From positions 1-15,940 of the forward strand of contig CAMCYM010000013.1 in the NCBI GenBank assembly GCA_945883885.1: a stretch of 15,940 nt of DNA. Direction: 5' to 3'. Below the pieces are notes generated by a model. The model had not been told where the DNA came from and made no database searches. It saw nothing but the letters and a program-made list of their open reading frames with translations. This DNA comes from Chryseobacterium gleum (GTDB lineage Bacteria > Bacteroidota > Bacteroidia > Flavobacteriales_D > Sanyastnellaceae). Position 1 is the stretch's first letter; each line of letters opens with the position of its first letter. Shown here in pieces: positions 7,288 through 14,387 of this stretch. The position numbers and the translations under genes are program-made.

Positions 7288-8747
7288 TCGCTCGGCAATC
7301 CCTCCGCGCCGCCATCGCCATCGGTGCGGGCATGGCCCTCGGGGCCGTCAACACGCTGTACGTCCTGCCCCGGGCCTTCGAGGGGCACGAGGACCTCTGG
7401 GGGCTCGTGCGGGTGCTCATCTCGTGGGGGGCCATTGCCTCCCAAATTCTCACCCTGGGCATCCCATCCGCGATGCTCCGTTTCCTCCCGCGCTACAGCG
7501 ACGACGAGCGGGCCCAGGTGTTCACCACGATGCTGCTGTTCCCGGCGACAGCCCTTGCGGTGGCGGGAATTGTGCTCGCCTTCGGTGGGGAGGCGGCAGT
7601 GGCCCGGTGGGGCGGGGAAGATGCCGATGTGGTGCACGGCCGGCTGGGGTATTTGTACGTCGTCATCGTAGTGTTCGTGGTCGCCGCAATCTCTCGCGCG
7701 GCCGTGATTTCGCGGTTGAAGTCGATCACGGTGACGGTGTTAGAAGAGCCCTGGCTCAAGGGGTCGTACCTCGCGCTGGCGCTGGCCTTCGGGGCGGGCC
7801 TGCTCGGGTTCGATGCGTTTCTGCTGGCCTATGTGGGCACCTATGTCGTGTATGCGGGCGTCATCGCCGCACAGGCGTGGGCGAACCGCATTCGGCTCAA
7901 GTGGCCACTTAAAACCGGCGAAATCCGGAATTTCCTCGGGTACAGCGGCTTCAATTTGTTGACCATCGGCTCCGCCGTGATTGCCCAAAACCTGGACTAC
8001 GTCATGGTGGGCTCCTACCTCGGCCTGGCCGAAGTTCCGAAGTACTCCCTCGCAGCCTTTGTCGGGTACGTGGTGGCGCTGCCCAGCCGGGCCGCCGGGG
8101 GCATCCTCAGCGGGGTCTCAGCGGATCGCATGGCGAAGCAAGGGGCCGAAGGCATGCGGACGCTGTGCCGCCAAGCCACCCGGGTCAACTTTTCGCTGGC
8201 ACTGGCGGTGTTTGTGGCCATTTGGGCCGGGTATCCGGCCTTCGAGCAGCTGCTTCCCCCAGCCTACCACGGGCTCGAACCCGTGTTCATCGCCATCGGG
8301 CTGCAACAGGTGGTGCTCGCCGCAGGCGGCACGGTCGGCGCCACAATCGGGTTCGGCCCCCACTACCGCAAAGTCCTGCCCATCCAGGTGGGGCTTCTCG
8401 TCATGACGGTCCTGACAAACCACGTGTGCATGCAAACCTTCGGATGGGGGCTCGCCGGCGCCGCCGTGGCCACGCTGTTCACCGCCGTGTGGAACTTCGG
8501 CTGGTACACCCTCCTGCTGTGGCGCCTCCACCGCATCCACCCGTTCAGCTGGGACCTGCTGAAGGTCGCCGCCGTGAGCAGCATATGTGCGGTGGTATTC
8601 CGGACGGTTCCACTTCCAGAAATGCCACACTGGCTGGAAGCCGGTGGACGCGGGGCGCTCGCGGGCGGGGCGGCACTGGCCGGGGGGCTTGCGCTCGGCG
8701 CCATTCCCGAACTCCGCGACGCCATCCGCCGCACCGTCGGGCGGTAA
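7278..8747 (+). CDS. Polysaccharide/lipopolysaccharide flippase (Wzx/MATE-like, MVF superfamily)
   Basis: The protein has 489 residues and is highly hydrophobic, with roughly 12-14 membrane segments. The N-terminus MGVIARQSLRAAIAIGAG with NTLYVLPRAF resembles the Bacteroidota oligosaccharide-flippase family, whose members often open with G-(I/V)-I-x-(R/K)-Q-S. Polar turns such as MVGSYLGLAEVPKYSLA fall where the family has its loop between paired helices. The role would be moving lipid-linked oligosaccharides across the inner membrane; the substrate cannot be told, and no glycosyltransferase is nearby. The start at ATG 7278 overlaps the nuclease stop by 10 bases, so it shares that transcript although the functions look unrelated. 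It ends four bases from the convergent DUF2147 gene. A MATE-type exporter of another substrate is a weaker alternative. Confidence 0.82.
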   Translation: MGVIARQSLRAAIAIGAGMALGAVNTLYVLPRAFEGHEDLWGLVRVLISWGAIASQILTLGIPSAMLRFLPRYSDDERAQVFTTMLLFPATALAVAGIVLAFGGEAAVARWGGEDADVVHGRLGYLYVVIVVFVVAAISRAAVISRLKSITVTVLEEPWLKGSYLALALAFGAGLLGFDAFLLAYVGTYVVYAGVIAAQAWANRIRLKWPLKTGEIRNFLGYSGFNLLTIGSAVIAQNLDYVMVGSYLGLAEVPKYSLAAFVGYVVALPSRAAGGILSGVSADRMAKQGAEGMRTLCRQATRVNFSLALAVFVAIWAGYPAFEQLLPPAYHGLEPVFIAIGLQQVVLAAGGTVGATIGFGPHYRKVLPIQVGLLVMTVLTNHVCMQTFGWGLAGAAVATLFTAVWNFGWYTLLLWRLHRIHPFSWDLLKVAAVSSICAVVFRTVPLPEMPHWLEAGGRGALAGGAALAGGLALGAIPELRDAIRRTVGR

Positions 8748-8751
8748 GGCG

Positions 8752-9225
8752 TTACTTGACCCGGACCCAGGTTTGGGTGCGGTAGACGAAGTAGAAGTAG
8801 CCGCGGACCTTGAGTTCGTTCGGCTTTGCCGGGTCGATCCACATCTCGCAGTCGTAGATCTTGCCGTTTTTCGGGTCGCAGATCGTGCCGTCTTCCCATT
8901 CGGCCTTGCTGCCCTGCTGAACCATGCCGCGCACGATTTCCATGCCGAGGGCCAGCTGGTTTTTGCGGTCGTCCGTGCAGGCCGTGCAGCGGGGGTTTTG
9001 GTCCTCGTTCGGCAGGCGGAACAGCTCCACCACCTTGCCGTAGTACTTGCCGCCGCGCTTCGTGATTTCCACGATGCTCTTCACCCGGCCCGTCTCGTCG
9101 TCGATGGTTTTCCACCGTCCTTCGATCCGCGGGAGAGAGGTTTGGGCCGCCGCCGGGGCAGCCACAACGACCAGCGCCCACCCGAGGCAAGCGGCGGCCA
9201 AAAAAGAGAAAGTCAAGGGTCGCAT
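8752..9225 (-). CDS. DUF2147 secreted protein
   Basis: 157 residues. Residues 1-28 are a signal peptide (hydrophobic core followed by APAAAQ), so the protein is periplasmic or exported. The mature part carries the DUF2147 pattern: GRWKTIDDETGRVKSIVEI at 36-54, YGKVVELFRLP, CTACTDDRKNQLALGMEI around 80-97, DPKNGKIYDCEMW, then LKVRGYFYF and a terminal RTQTWVRVK. This family is a small calycin-like beta barrel of unknown function. Cysteines at 80, 83, 116 and 126 could form disulfides outside the cytoplasm (inference). The start at 9225 follows a -7 box by four bases, so it probably has its own promoter despite lying just after the YihY gene on the same strand. It meets the flippase gene tail to tail with a 4-base gap. 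Confidence 0.88.
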   Translation of the reverse strand: MRPLTFSFLAAACLGWALVVVAAPAAAQTSLPRIEGRWKTIDDETGRVKSIVEITKRGGKYYGKVVELFRLPNEDQNPRCTACTDDRKNQLALGMEIVRGMVQQGSKAEWEDGTICDPKNGKIYDCEMWIDPAKPNELKVRGYFYFVYRTQTWVRVK

Positions 9226-9229
9226 GGGA

Positions 9230-9237
9230 CGAATTTA
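9230..9237 (-). promoter_or_regulatory. Candidate -7 box of the DUF2147 gene, overlapping the YihY stop codon
   Basis: On the minus strand this is TAAATTCG, ending four bases before the ATG at 9225. Its first three bases (9237-9235) are the TAA stop of the upstream YihY gene. A TTG lies 18 bases further upstream on the minus strand, slightly closer than the 19-21 bases expected for a -33 element. Confidence 0.55.
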
Positions 9238-10212
9238 CGCAGGATCCGCGGCCGGCAACACCTCCCCTTCCCCGGTTTGCGCCCGGTGGATGGCCGCATC
9301 GAGCTCGAAGCCGAGGAGCAGCACGGTGCTGTTCGAGTTCACCCAAATCAGCGTCACCAGCAACGTTCCCAGCGATCCATACAGCTTGTTATAGCTCGCA
9401 AAATGCCCCACAAACCAGGAAAATCCGACGGTCAAAAGGACGATTGCGACCGTCGCCACCGTCGCGCCTGTCGAACTCCACCGCCACCTCCCACGGTCCC
9501 GGTGGCCGACGTTGTACAGCAAGGTCACTGCGCCGTGCACCATCGCCACGGCGAGGGTCCAACGCGCCACCTCGAGCCACGGCACGACGTCTCCGCGCAA
9601 CCACCTCTTCCCGTGCGCCCAATCGATGACATCCCCCGCTACGCCCAGCAGCAACACGGCCGACAGGAACAATACGGTCAGCAGCACCAGCAACCCCACA
9701 GAAACCACCCGGAACACCATCGGATGTGGCCGGTCGCGCACGTGGATGCTCTCCCCGAACCCCCGCAACACGGCATTCACACTCCCGGAGGCATAAAACA
9801 GCAGCAGCACAAAACCCACGGACAGCAGCGTCCCTTGCCGCTGGGCCATGAAGTCGTCCACGGTCAGCTCCAGCAATGAAACCGCCTCCGCCGGGAGCAC
9901 CAGCGCAAGCCCTTCGAGGATGTCCACCGTCTCCAACGGCGTAAACGGAACGAGGCTGACCACGAGGATCATCGCGGGAAAAAACGCGAGGAACAGCCGG
10001 AAGCTGATGGCCGCCGCCCGCGTCGCCACCGCCCCGTCGATCAACCCGATCCCGAAGAACCGCAGCACCGTGTAAGCATCCACGCCCTCCGGACCCCACG
10101 GCTTCACCCGCCGCAACCCCGCGCGCACCTGCTGAAATGCAGCACTGCGCACGAGCCTCCGGATCAGCGGCCCATCCGGCAACCCCGGCGTCCGGTTCCC
10201 GCTGGAGGTCAT
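9235..10212 (-). CDS. YihY/BrkB family inner-membrane protein
   Basis: 325 residues with about six transmembrane segments. The N-terminal cytoplasmic part ends in DAYTVLRFFGIGLIDG. The family signature follows: RAAAISFRLFLAFFPAMILVVSLVPF, then LLLFYASGSVNAVLRGF, then near the C-terminus FASYNKLYGSLGTLLVTLIWV followed by a helix containing LLLGFELDAAI. YihY/BrkB proteins were once annotated as ribonuclease BN; that assignment is obsolete, and the transport or envelope role is unsettled. I chose ATG 10212 because it forms an ATGA overlap with the nadC stop; the longer frame upstream would run into nadC. It is therefore co-transcribed and probably translationally coupled with nadC. The acidic tail after the last helix is not distinctive. 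Confidence 0.85.
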   Translation of the reverse strand: MTSSGNRTPGLPDGPLIRRLVRSAAFQQVRAGLRRVKPWGPEGVDAYTVLRFFGIGLIDGAVATRAAAISFRLFLAFFPAMILVVSLVPFTPLETVDILEGLALVLPAEAVSLLELTVDDFMAQRQGTLLSVGFVLLLFYASGSVNAVLRGFGESIHVRDRPHPMVFRVVSVGLLVLLTVLFLSAVLLLGVAGDVIDWAHGKRWLRGDVVPWLEVARWTLAVAMVHGAVTLLYNVGHRDRGRWRWSSTGATVATVAIVLLTVGFSWFVGHFASYNKLYGSLGTLLVTLIWVNSNSTVLLLGFELDAAIHRAQTGEGEVLPAADPA

Positions 10213-11072
10213 CGCCGCACGTGCTTCATGCTCAAATCCAGCCCCGGCACGCTGTGCGTCAGCCACCCCATTGAGATGAAATCCACCCCGCTTTCAGCAT
10301 AGGCAACGGCCCGGTTTGGATCGATGCCCCCCGACGCCTCGAACACCTCGCCCGGCGCGCGCTCAGCCACCACCGGCCGGATTTCTTCCGGTGTCCAGTT
10401 GTCCAGCAGATACCGGTGAATGCGCAGCCCCCCTGCGGCCGCCGCCCGGACTTCGTCGAGCTCGGCCCGGTCACGCACCTCTACCACCACCGGCACCTGC
10501 GGGCTCGACGGCTGAGCCAGGAACCGCTGCACCCCTGCGAGGGCCGCGGTCATGCTTCCCGCAAAATCCACGTGGTTGTCCTTGATGAGGATCATGTCGT
10601 ACAGCCCCATCCGGTGGTTCACCCCGCCCCCCACCGCAACGGCATACTTTTCAAACGCGCGCAGGCCCGGTGTGGTCTTTCGCGTGTCGAGCACTTTGCA
10701 GGGCGTGTGGGCGATGCGCTGGGCGACTTCCGCTGTTCGAGTGGCGATGCCGCACATGCGCTGCAAGAAATTCAGCGCCACCCGCTCCCCGCCCAGCACC
10801 GCCCGCGCCGGCCCCTCGACCTCGACAAGCGCCATGCCCTTCGTAAACCGTTCGCCTTCCTCTACGCGCGGCACGCACCGCACCGCCGCATCCACGTGTC
10901 CGTACACACGCACCGCCACTTCGCCGCCGGCGAACACCCCGTCTTCCTTCGCGAACACCGCTGCCGTCCGCACCGCGTCCGCAGGAACCGCCGCCGCGCT
11001 GGTGACGTCCCCGGGGCCGAAGTCCTCTTCGAGCGCAAACCGGATGAGCCGGTCCATGTCCGCTGTGATCAT
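10209..11072 (-). CDS. nadC: Nicotinate-nucleotide pyrophosphorylase (carboxylating)
   Basis: 287 residues, the normal length. NadC converts quinolinate and PRPP to nicotinate mononucleotide with loss of CO2, the step that enters de novo NAD synthesis. Diagnostic motifs in order are EEDFGPGDVTS near the N-terminus, ERVALNFLQRMCGIAT, LDTRKTTPGLRAFEKYAV, GGGVNHRMGLYDMILIKDNH, EASGGID and a terminal SVPGLDLSMK. The basic residues of the TRKT and NHR motifs, which bind the phosphates and quinolinate, are present. The nadA and nadB genes are not in the window. The start at 11072 follows a TATCTTCG box by four bases and is divergent from rlmH across 41 bases. The YihY gene follows in an ATGA overlap. 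Confidence 0.96.
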   Translation of the reverse strand: MITADMDRLIRFALEEDFGPGDVTSAAAVPADAVRTAAVFAKEDGVFAGGEVAVRVYGHVDAAVRCVPRVEEGERFTKGMALVEVEGPARAVLGGERVALNFLQRMCGIATRTAEVAQRIAHTPCKVLDTRKTTPGLRAFEKYAVAVGGGVNHRMGLYDMILIKDNHVDFAGSMTAALAGVQRFLAQPSSPQVPVVVEVRDRAELDEVRAAAAGGLRIHRYLLDNWTPEEIRPVVAERAPGEVFEASGGIDPNRAVAYAESGVDFISMGWLTHSVPGLDLSMKHVRR

Positions 11073-11076
11073 GGCC

Positions 11077-11084
11077 CGAAGATA
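11077..11084 (-). promoter_or_regulatory. Candidate -7 box of nadC-yihY
   Basis: On the minus strand this is TATCTTCG, fitting TAnnTTYG and ending four bases before the nadC ATG at 11072. No -33 element is evident. Confidence 0.5.
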
Positions 11085-11086
11085 AC

Positions 11087-11098
11087 CCCGGAGCCGGG
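11087..11098. repeat. Short inverted repeat between the nadC and rlmH promoters
   Basis: CCCGG, a 2-base spacer, and CCGGG form a 5-2-5 inverted repeat. It fills the gap between the two divergent -7 boxes almost exactly, two bases from one and one base from the other. It could be a shared operator, but in DNA this GC-rich it may be chance. Confidence 0.25.
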
Positions 11099-11099
11099 C

Positions 11100-11107
11100 T
11101 ACCTTTG
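11100..11107 (+). promoter_or_regulatory. Candidate -7 box of rlmH
   Basis: TACCTTTG matches TAnnTTTG exactly and ends six bases before the ATG at 11114. It supports that start over the in-frame TTG at 11105, which lies inside the box. No -33 TTTG is seen at the normal spacing. Confidence 0.6.
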
Positions 11108-11113
11108 CCGCCC

Positions 11114-11590
11114 ATGCAGCACACCCTCCTCGCCGTGGGCACTACCCGGGAAGCTTGGCTTCGGACCGGTACCGCAGAGTACATCGCTCGGCTTCAGCAT
11201 TACACCCGTTTTGCCTACGTTGAAACGCCGGACTTCAAACTCCGCGGGGGCAAACCCGACCCGGAAACGGTCAAAGCAGGAGAAGCCGCCCTCATTGAGA
11301 AAGCTCTTACTGGCGTGGATTGGCTGATATTGTTGGACGAACGGGGTACATCGATGGACTCGCCCGGGCTTGCACGCCACATCGCTGCGCTGCAGCAGCG
11401 CAGTCTGAAGCACGTGTGCTGGGCCATCGGCGGTCCGTACGGATTTCATGAACGCATCCGCGCCTGGGCGCACGGCACGCTGAGCCTGGGCCCACTCACG
11501 TTTTCACACCAAATGGTTCGTCCCTTCGCCGTCGAACAGCTCTACAGGGCCCATACCATTTTAGCCGGCGAGCCCTACCACCACGCGTAA
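11114..11590 (+). CDS. rlmH: 23S rRNA (pseudouridine1915-N3)-methyltransferase
   Basis: 158 residues, the standard length for this small SPOUT-fold enzyme (formerly YbeA), which uses S-adenosylmethionine to methylate pseudouridine 1915 of 23S rRNA on assembled ribosomes. Recognisable segments are LLAVGTTREAWLRTGTAEYI at the start, LILLDERG, the cofactor-knot motif AIGGPYGFHE at 104-113, LGPLTFSHQMVR, and the terminal EQLYRAHTILAGEPYHH. The order and spacing match E. coli RlmH. The GKxxD-like stretch around 46-52 (GKPDPE) corresponds to the poorly conserved loop. It appears to be a single-gene unit with its own promoter box, ending 11 bases from the convergent atpC. Confidence 0.96.
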   Translation: MQHTLLAVGTTREAWLRTGTAEYIARLQHYTRFAYVETPDFKLRGGKPDPETVKAGEAALIEKALTGVDWLILLDERGTSMDSPGLARHIAALQQRSLKHVCWAIGGPYGFHERIRAWAHGTLSLGPLTFSHQMVRPFAVEQLYRAHTILAGEPYHHA

Positions 11591-11601
11591 AGGGGGAGCG
11601 G

Positions 11602-11847
11602 TTACTCTGCGAGCACGGTCACCTGACCGCCGAGCACCTCGACGGTACCGCCTTGCACGGCAAACCGTTGCTCTTCGCGCTCGATCCGCACCGTCACCTC
11701 CCCTGCCTTCAGGGTCGTGATGAGCGGGGCGTGGCCTGCGAGCACCCCGAGGCTACCGTCTACACCGGGCAAGCCGACGTAGGTGGCTTCTCCCGAGAAG
11801 AGCGTCCGGTCCGGCGTCAGAATGTCGACGTGGAAGCGGGTGCTCAT
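11602..11847 (-). CDS. atpC: F1Fo ATP synthase epsilon subunit, short form
   Basis: 81 residues, comprising only the N-terminal beta-sandwich that contacts gamma and the c-ring. The signature is VDILTPDRTLFSGEA followed by LPGVDGSLGVLAGHAPLIT. The C-terminal helical hairpin, which in E. coli epsilon (about 138 residues) can inhibit ATP hydrolysis, is absent; the frame ends with a normal TAA after the last strand. Short epsilon subunits are known in Bacteroidota, so this is probably native and not a truncation. The ATG at 11847 overlaps the atpD stop (ATGA), which suits coupled translation. Confidence 0.95.
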   Translation of the reverse strand: MSTRFHVDILTPDRTLFSGEATYVGLPGVDGSLGVLAGHAPLITTLKAGEVTVRIEREEQRFAVQGGTVEVLGGQVTVLAE

Positions 11848-13337
11848 TGTGCCTCGGCGAGCATTTTTTCGCCCGCTTCAATGACCTCCTCGATGGTGCC
11901 CTTCAAGTTAAAGGCCGCTTCCGGCAAGTGATCGAGTTCGCCGCTGAGGATGCGCTTGAAGCCCTTGATGGTGTCATCGATGGAAACGAGTGCCCCGGGG
12001 ATGCCGGTGAACTGCTCCGCAACGTGGAACGGCTGGGAAAGGAAGCGGGAGATACGCCGTGCGCGGTACACCGTTTGCTTGTCTTCCTCGCTGAGTTCGT
12101 CCATCCCGAGGATGGCGATGATGTCTTGGAGCTCCTTGTACCGCTGCAAGGTCTCCTTCACGTCCTGCGCACACGCATAGTGCTCCTCTCCGACGATGGC
12201 CGGGGTGAGGATGCGGGACGTGGAGTCGAGCGGGTCCACCGCCGGGTAGATGCCCAGGGCGGCGATTTTCCTCGAAAGGACCGTTGTAGCGTCGAGGTGG
12301 GCGAAGGTGGTTGCCGGTGCCGGGTCCGTCAAGTCATCCGCCGGCACGTAAACGGCCTGCACGGAGGTGATGGAACCGCGCTTCGTCGAGGTGATGCGCT
12401 CCTGCATGAGACCCATCTCCGTCGCCAGGGTCGGCTGGTACCCCACCGCGGACGGCATCCGGCCGAGGAGGGCGGACACTTCTGAACCGGCCTGCGTGAA
12501 GCGGAAGATGTTGTCGATGAAGAAGAGGATGTCGCGTCCGCCGGTGGTGGCGTCGCCGTCCCGGAAGTACTCCGCGACGGTGAGGCCGGAGAGGGCCACG
12601 CGGGCCCGGGCACCGGGAGGCTCGTTCATCTGGCCGAAGACCAGGGTGGCCTGGGATTTGGCCAACTCAGCCATGTCCACCTTCGCAAGGTCCCAGCCGC
12701 CTTCTTCCATGCTGTGCTTGAACGCTTCGCCGTACTTGATGACGCCCGACTCGATCATCTCGCGGAGCAAGTCATTGCCTTCGCGGGTGCGCTCGCCCAC
12801 GCCGGCGAACACCGAGATGCCCTCGTAGCCCTTGGCGATGTTGTTGATCAGCTCCATGATGAGGACCGTCTTGCCCACACCGGCGCCGCCGAACAGACCG
12901 ATTTTGCCGCCCTTCGCATAGGGCTCAATGAGGTCGATGACCTTGATGCCCGTGAACAGGACTTCGGTGGCGGTGCTGAGGTCTTCGAAGCGCGGGGGCT
13001 CCTGGTGGATGGCCCGACCGCCCTGCGGGTTGATTTGGCCGATGCCGTCGATGGCGTCGCCGACCACGTTGAAGAGGCGGCCTTTGATTTGGTCCCCCAC
13101 AGGCATCGTAATGCCCAGACCGGTCGCGGTCACTTGCGTGCCGCGGCTCAGGCCTTCGGTGGAGTCCATCGAAATCGTGCGCACGGTGTCTTCCCCGATG
13201 TGCTTCTGGATCTCAAGGACCAAACGTCCGCCTGGACGCTCTACCACGAGGGCGTCGAGGATCTTCGGAAGCGGCGTTCCTGCCGGAAACGTGACGTCGA
13301 CCACCGGGCCGATGACTTGAGAAATGGTACCGTGCAT
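11844..13337 (-). CDS. atpD: F1Fo ATP synthase beta subunit
   Basis: 497 residues. This is the catalytic subunit of the F1 head. Walker A is GGAGVGKT at 150-157, GERTREG is at 181-187, and the block from DNIFRFTQAGSEVSALLGRM through PSAVGYQPTLATEMG is intact, as is DDLTDPAPATTFAHLDATT. The insertion with KHSMEEGGWDLAKVD after the GER motif is, to my knowledge, typical of Bacteroidota beta subunits. The start is ATG 13337 (MHGTISQVIGPVVDV); the frame is open further upstream to 13586, but that part is antisense to ribF and has no homology. The other atp genes are not in the window, the separate arrangement usual in this phylum. A promoter box lies 17 bases upstream. Confidence 0.98.
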   Translation of the reverse strand: MHGTISQVIGPVVDVTFPAGTPLPKILDALVVERPGGRLVLEIQKHIGEDTVRTISMDSTEGLSRGTQVTATGLGITMPVGDQIKGRLFNVVGDAIDGIGQINPQGGRAIHQEPPRFEDLSTATEVLFTGIKVIDLIEPYAKGGKIGLFGGAGVGKTVLIMELINNIAKGYEGISVFAGVGERTREGNDLLREMIESGVIKYGEAFKHSMEEGGWDLAKVDMAELAKSQATLVFGQMNEPPGARARVALSGLTVAEYFRDGDATTGGRDILFFIDNIFRFTQAGSEVSALLGRMPSAVGYQPTLATEMGLMQERITSTKRGSITSVQAVYVPADDLTDPAPATTFAHLDATTVLSRKIAALGIYPAVDPLDSTSRILTPAIVGEEHYACAQDVKETLQRYKELQDIIAILGMDELSEEDKQTVYRARRISRFLSQPFHVAEQFTGIPGALVSIDDTIKGFKRILSGELDHLPEAAFNLKGTIEEVIEAGEKMLAEAQ

Positions 13338-13354
13338 GGCAATGAAATTCGGCG

Positions 13355-13362
13355 CGAAAGTA
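13355..13362 (-). promoter_or_regulatory. Candidate -7 box of atpDC
   Basis: On the minus strand this is TACTTTCG, fitting TAnnTTYG, 17 bases before the atpD ATG at 13337. Another 21 bases upstream is GTTG (its TTG complementary to 13384-13386), within the expected -33 spacing. This is the only promoter here with both parts plausible, and the only one predicting a short 5' leader. Confidence 0.55.
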
Positions 13363-13388
13363 CAGCCAAATCTCCTCCCCGCACAACC

Positions 13389-13396
13389 TACCTTTG
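13389..13396 (+). promoter_or_regulatory. Candidate -7 box of the ribF-LRR-pnuC-nadR operon
   Basis: TACCTTTG matches TAnnTTTG exactly and is identical to the rlmH box. It ends four bases before the GTG at 13401, one of three in-frame GTG codons (13398, 13401, 13407), and this spacing favours that one. It would drive the whole cofactor operon. Confidence 0.55.
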
Positions 13397-13400
13397 GGTG

Positions 13401-14387
13401 GTGAAGGTGCATGAACGTGCCCGCGATGTTCGGGCAGACCGACCGATTGTGCTGACCGTCGGAACCTTCGACGGCGTGCATGCTGGGCACCGGGCGGTGC
13501 TCGCCGCACTCGGCCGCAAGGCACACGAACTCGGCGCAGAGACCTGCCTGCTGACCTTCTCCCCGCATCCGCGCACCGTGCTGCACCCGGATTCACACGG
13601 CCTGCAGGTGCTCAATTCCGCGGACGAAAAGCGGGACCTGCTCGAAGCCGCCGGATTGCACCACCTCGTGGTCGAGCCGTTTACGCTGGACCTCGCGCGG
13701 ATGTCGCCCGAAGAATATGTTGAGGCTCTGTTCGTGCATGGCATCCGGCCGGCCTGCGTGGTGGTGGGATATGACCACCGGTTCGGCCGCGGTCGGTCGG
13801 GAGATTTCCACGAACTCGCCCGACTCGGGGACGTGCATGGATTTGCCGTCGAAGAACTCGCGGCCGCCTCCGTGGACGAGGTACGCGTAAGCTCCACCAA
13901 GGTGCGCGAAGCCTTGGCCGGTGGCGATGTGGCCACGGCCGCCACATGGCTCACCGCGCCCTATCCCTTCACGGGCACCGTGGTCCACGGCGCTGGGCGC
14001 GGGAGTGGGTTAGGCTTTCCGACCGCGAACGTCCAGCCGGAGGATCCGCTGAAGCTCGTGCCTGCCGACGGAGTCTACGCCGCATGGGCGGCCCTGGCAG
14101 GCAAGCGCCCGGTGCCGGCCATGGTCAATGTAGGTACCAGGCCCACCTTTACCGCGTCGGACGGCGACGGGCCCACCCCTGAGCGGACGGTCGAAGCCCA
14201 CGCGCTCGAGCCCCTCCGGAGTTGCTACGGCGAGCAAATGCGCCTGTTTTTCGTCGAGCGGCTGCGGGATGAGCAGCGGTTTGCGGACGCGTCGGCGCTG
14301 CAGGCCCAGCTGGCTGCGGACCGCCACGAATCACTGGACCTGCTTGCCCGCACGGGTGGGGTTGAACGCACGCTCCGGCTGGCATGA
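13401..14387 (+). CDS. ribF: Bifunctional riboflavin kinase / FAD synthetase
   Basis: 328 residues from GTG 13401, close to the usual 310-ish. The protein phosphorylates riboflavin to FMN and adenylates FMN to FAD. The N-terminal nucleotidyltransferase domain has GTFDGVHAGH at 21-30 (the HxGH-type site), TFSPHPR at 52-58, VVGYDHRFGRGRSGD at 121-135 and VSSTKVREAL at 163-172. The C-terminal kinase domain has GTVVHGAGRGSGLGFPTAN at 192-210, NVGTRPTF at 243-250, EAHALE at 265-270 and the closing FVERLRDEQRF. The start is set by a -7 box four bases upstream; the much longer open frame upstream is antisense to atpD. It heads an operon in which each following gene begins in an ATGA overlap. Confidence 0.95.
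   Translation: MKVHERARDVRADRPIVLTVGTFDGVHAGHRAVLAALGRKAHELGAETCLLTFSPHPRTVLHPDSHGLQVLNSADEKRDLLEAAGLHHLVVEPFTLDLARMSPEEYVEALFVHGIRPACVVVGYDHRFGRGRSGDFHELARLGDVHGFAVEELAAASVDEVRVSSTKVREALAGGDVATAATWLTAPYPFTGTVVHGAGRGSGLGFPTANVQPEDPLKLVPADGVYAAWAALAGKRPVPAMVNVGTRPTFTASDGDGPTPERTVEAHALEPLRSCYGEQMRLFFVERLRDEQRFADASALQAQLAADRHESLDLLARTGGVERTLRLA

Noticed and set aside
8726..8744. Possible hairpin terminator at the end of the flippase gene (CCGCC, 9-base loop, GGCGG)
   Set aside because: The stem is only five pairs, lies inside the coding sequence and has no following T tract.
8587..9879. 430-codon plus-strand open frame
   Set aside because: It crosses three recognised genes (flippase, DUF2147 and YihY) and has low-complexity composition without motifs.
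11602..11847. atpC as a truncated pseudogene because it is only 81 codons
   Set aside because: The beta-sandwich domain is complete, the stop is clean, it is coupled to atpD, and short epsilon subunits are known in the phylum.
12714..13397. Long open frame leading into ribF
   Set aside because: It is antisense to the certain atpD gene. RibF homology begins only after about 13430, and a promoter box precedes GTG 13401.
13338..13586. Upstream in-frame extension of atpD to 13586
   Set aside because: It lies antisense to ribF, has no similarity to any beta subunit N-terminus, and the family start MHGTISQVIGPVVDV sits at 13337.
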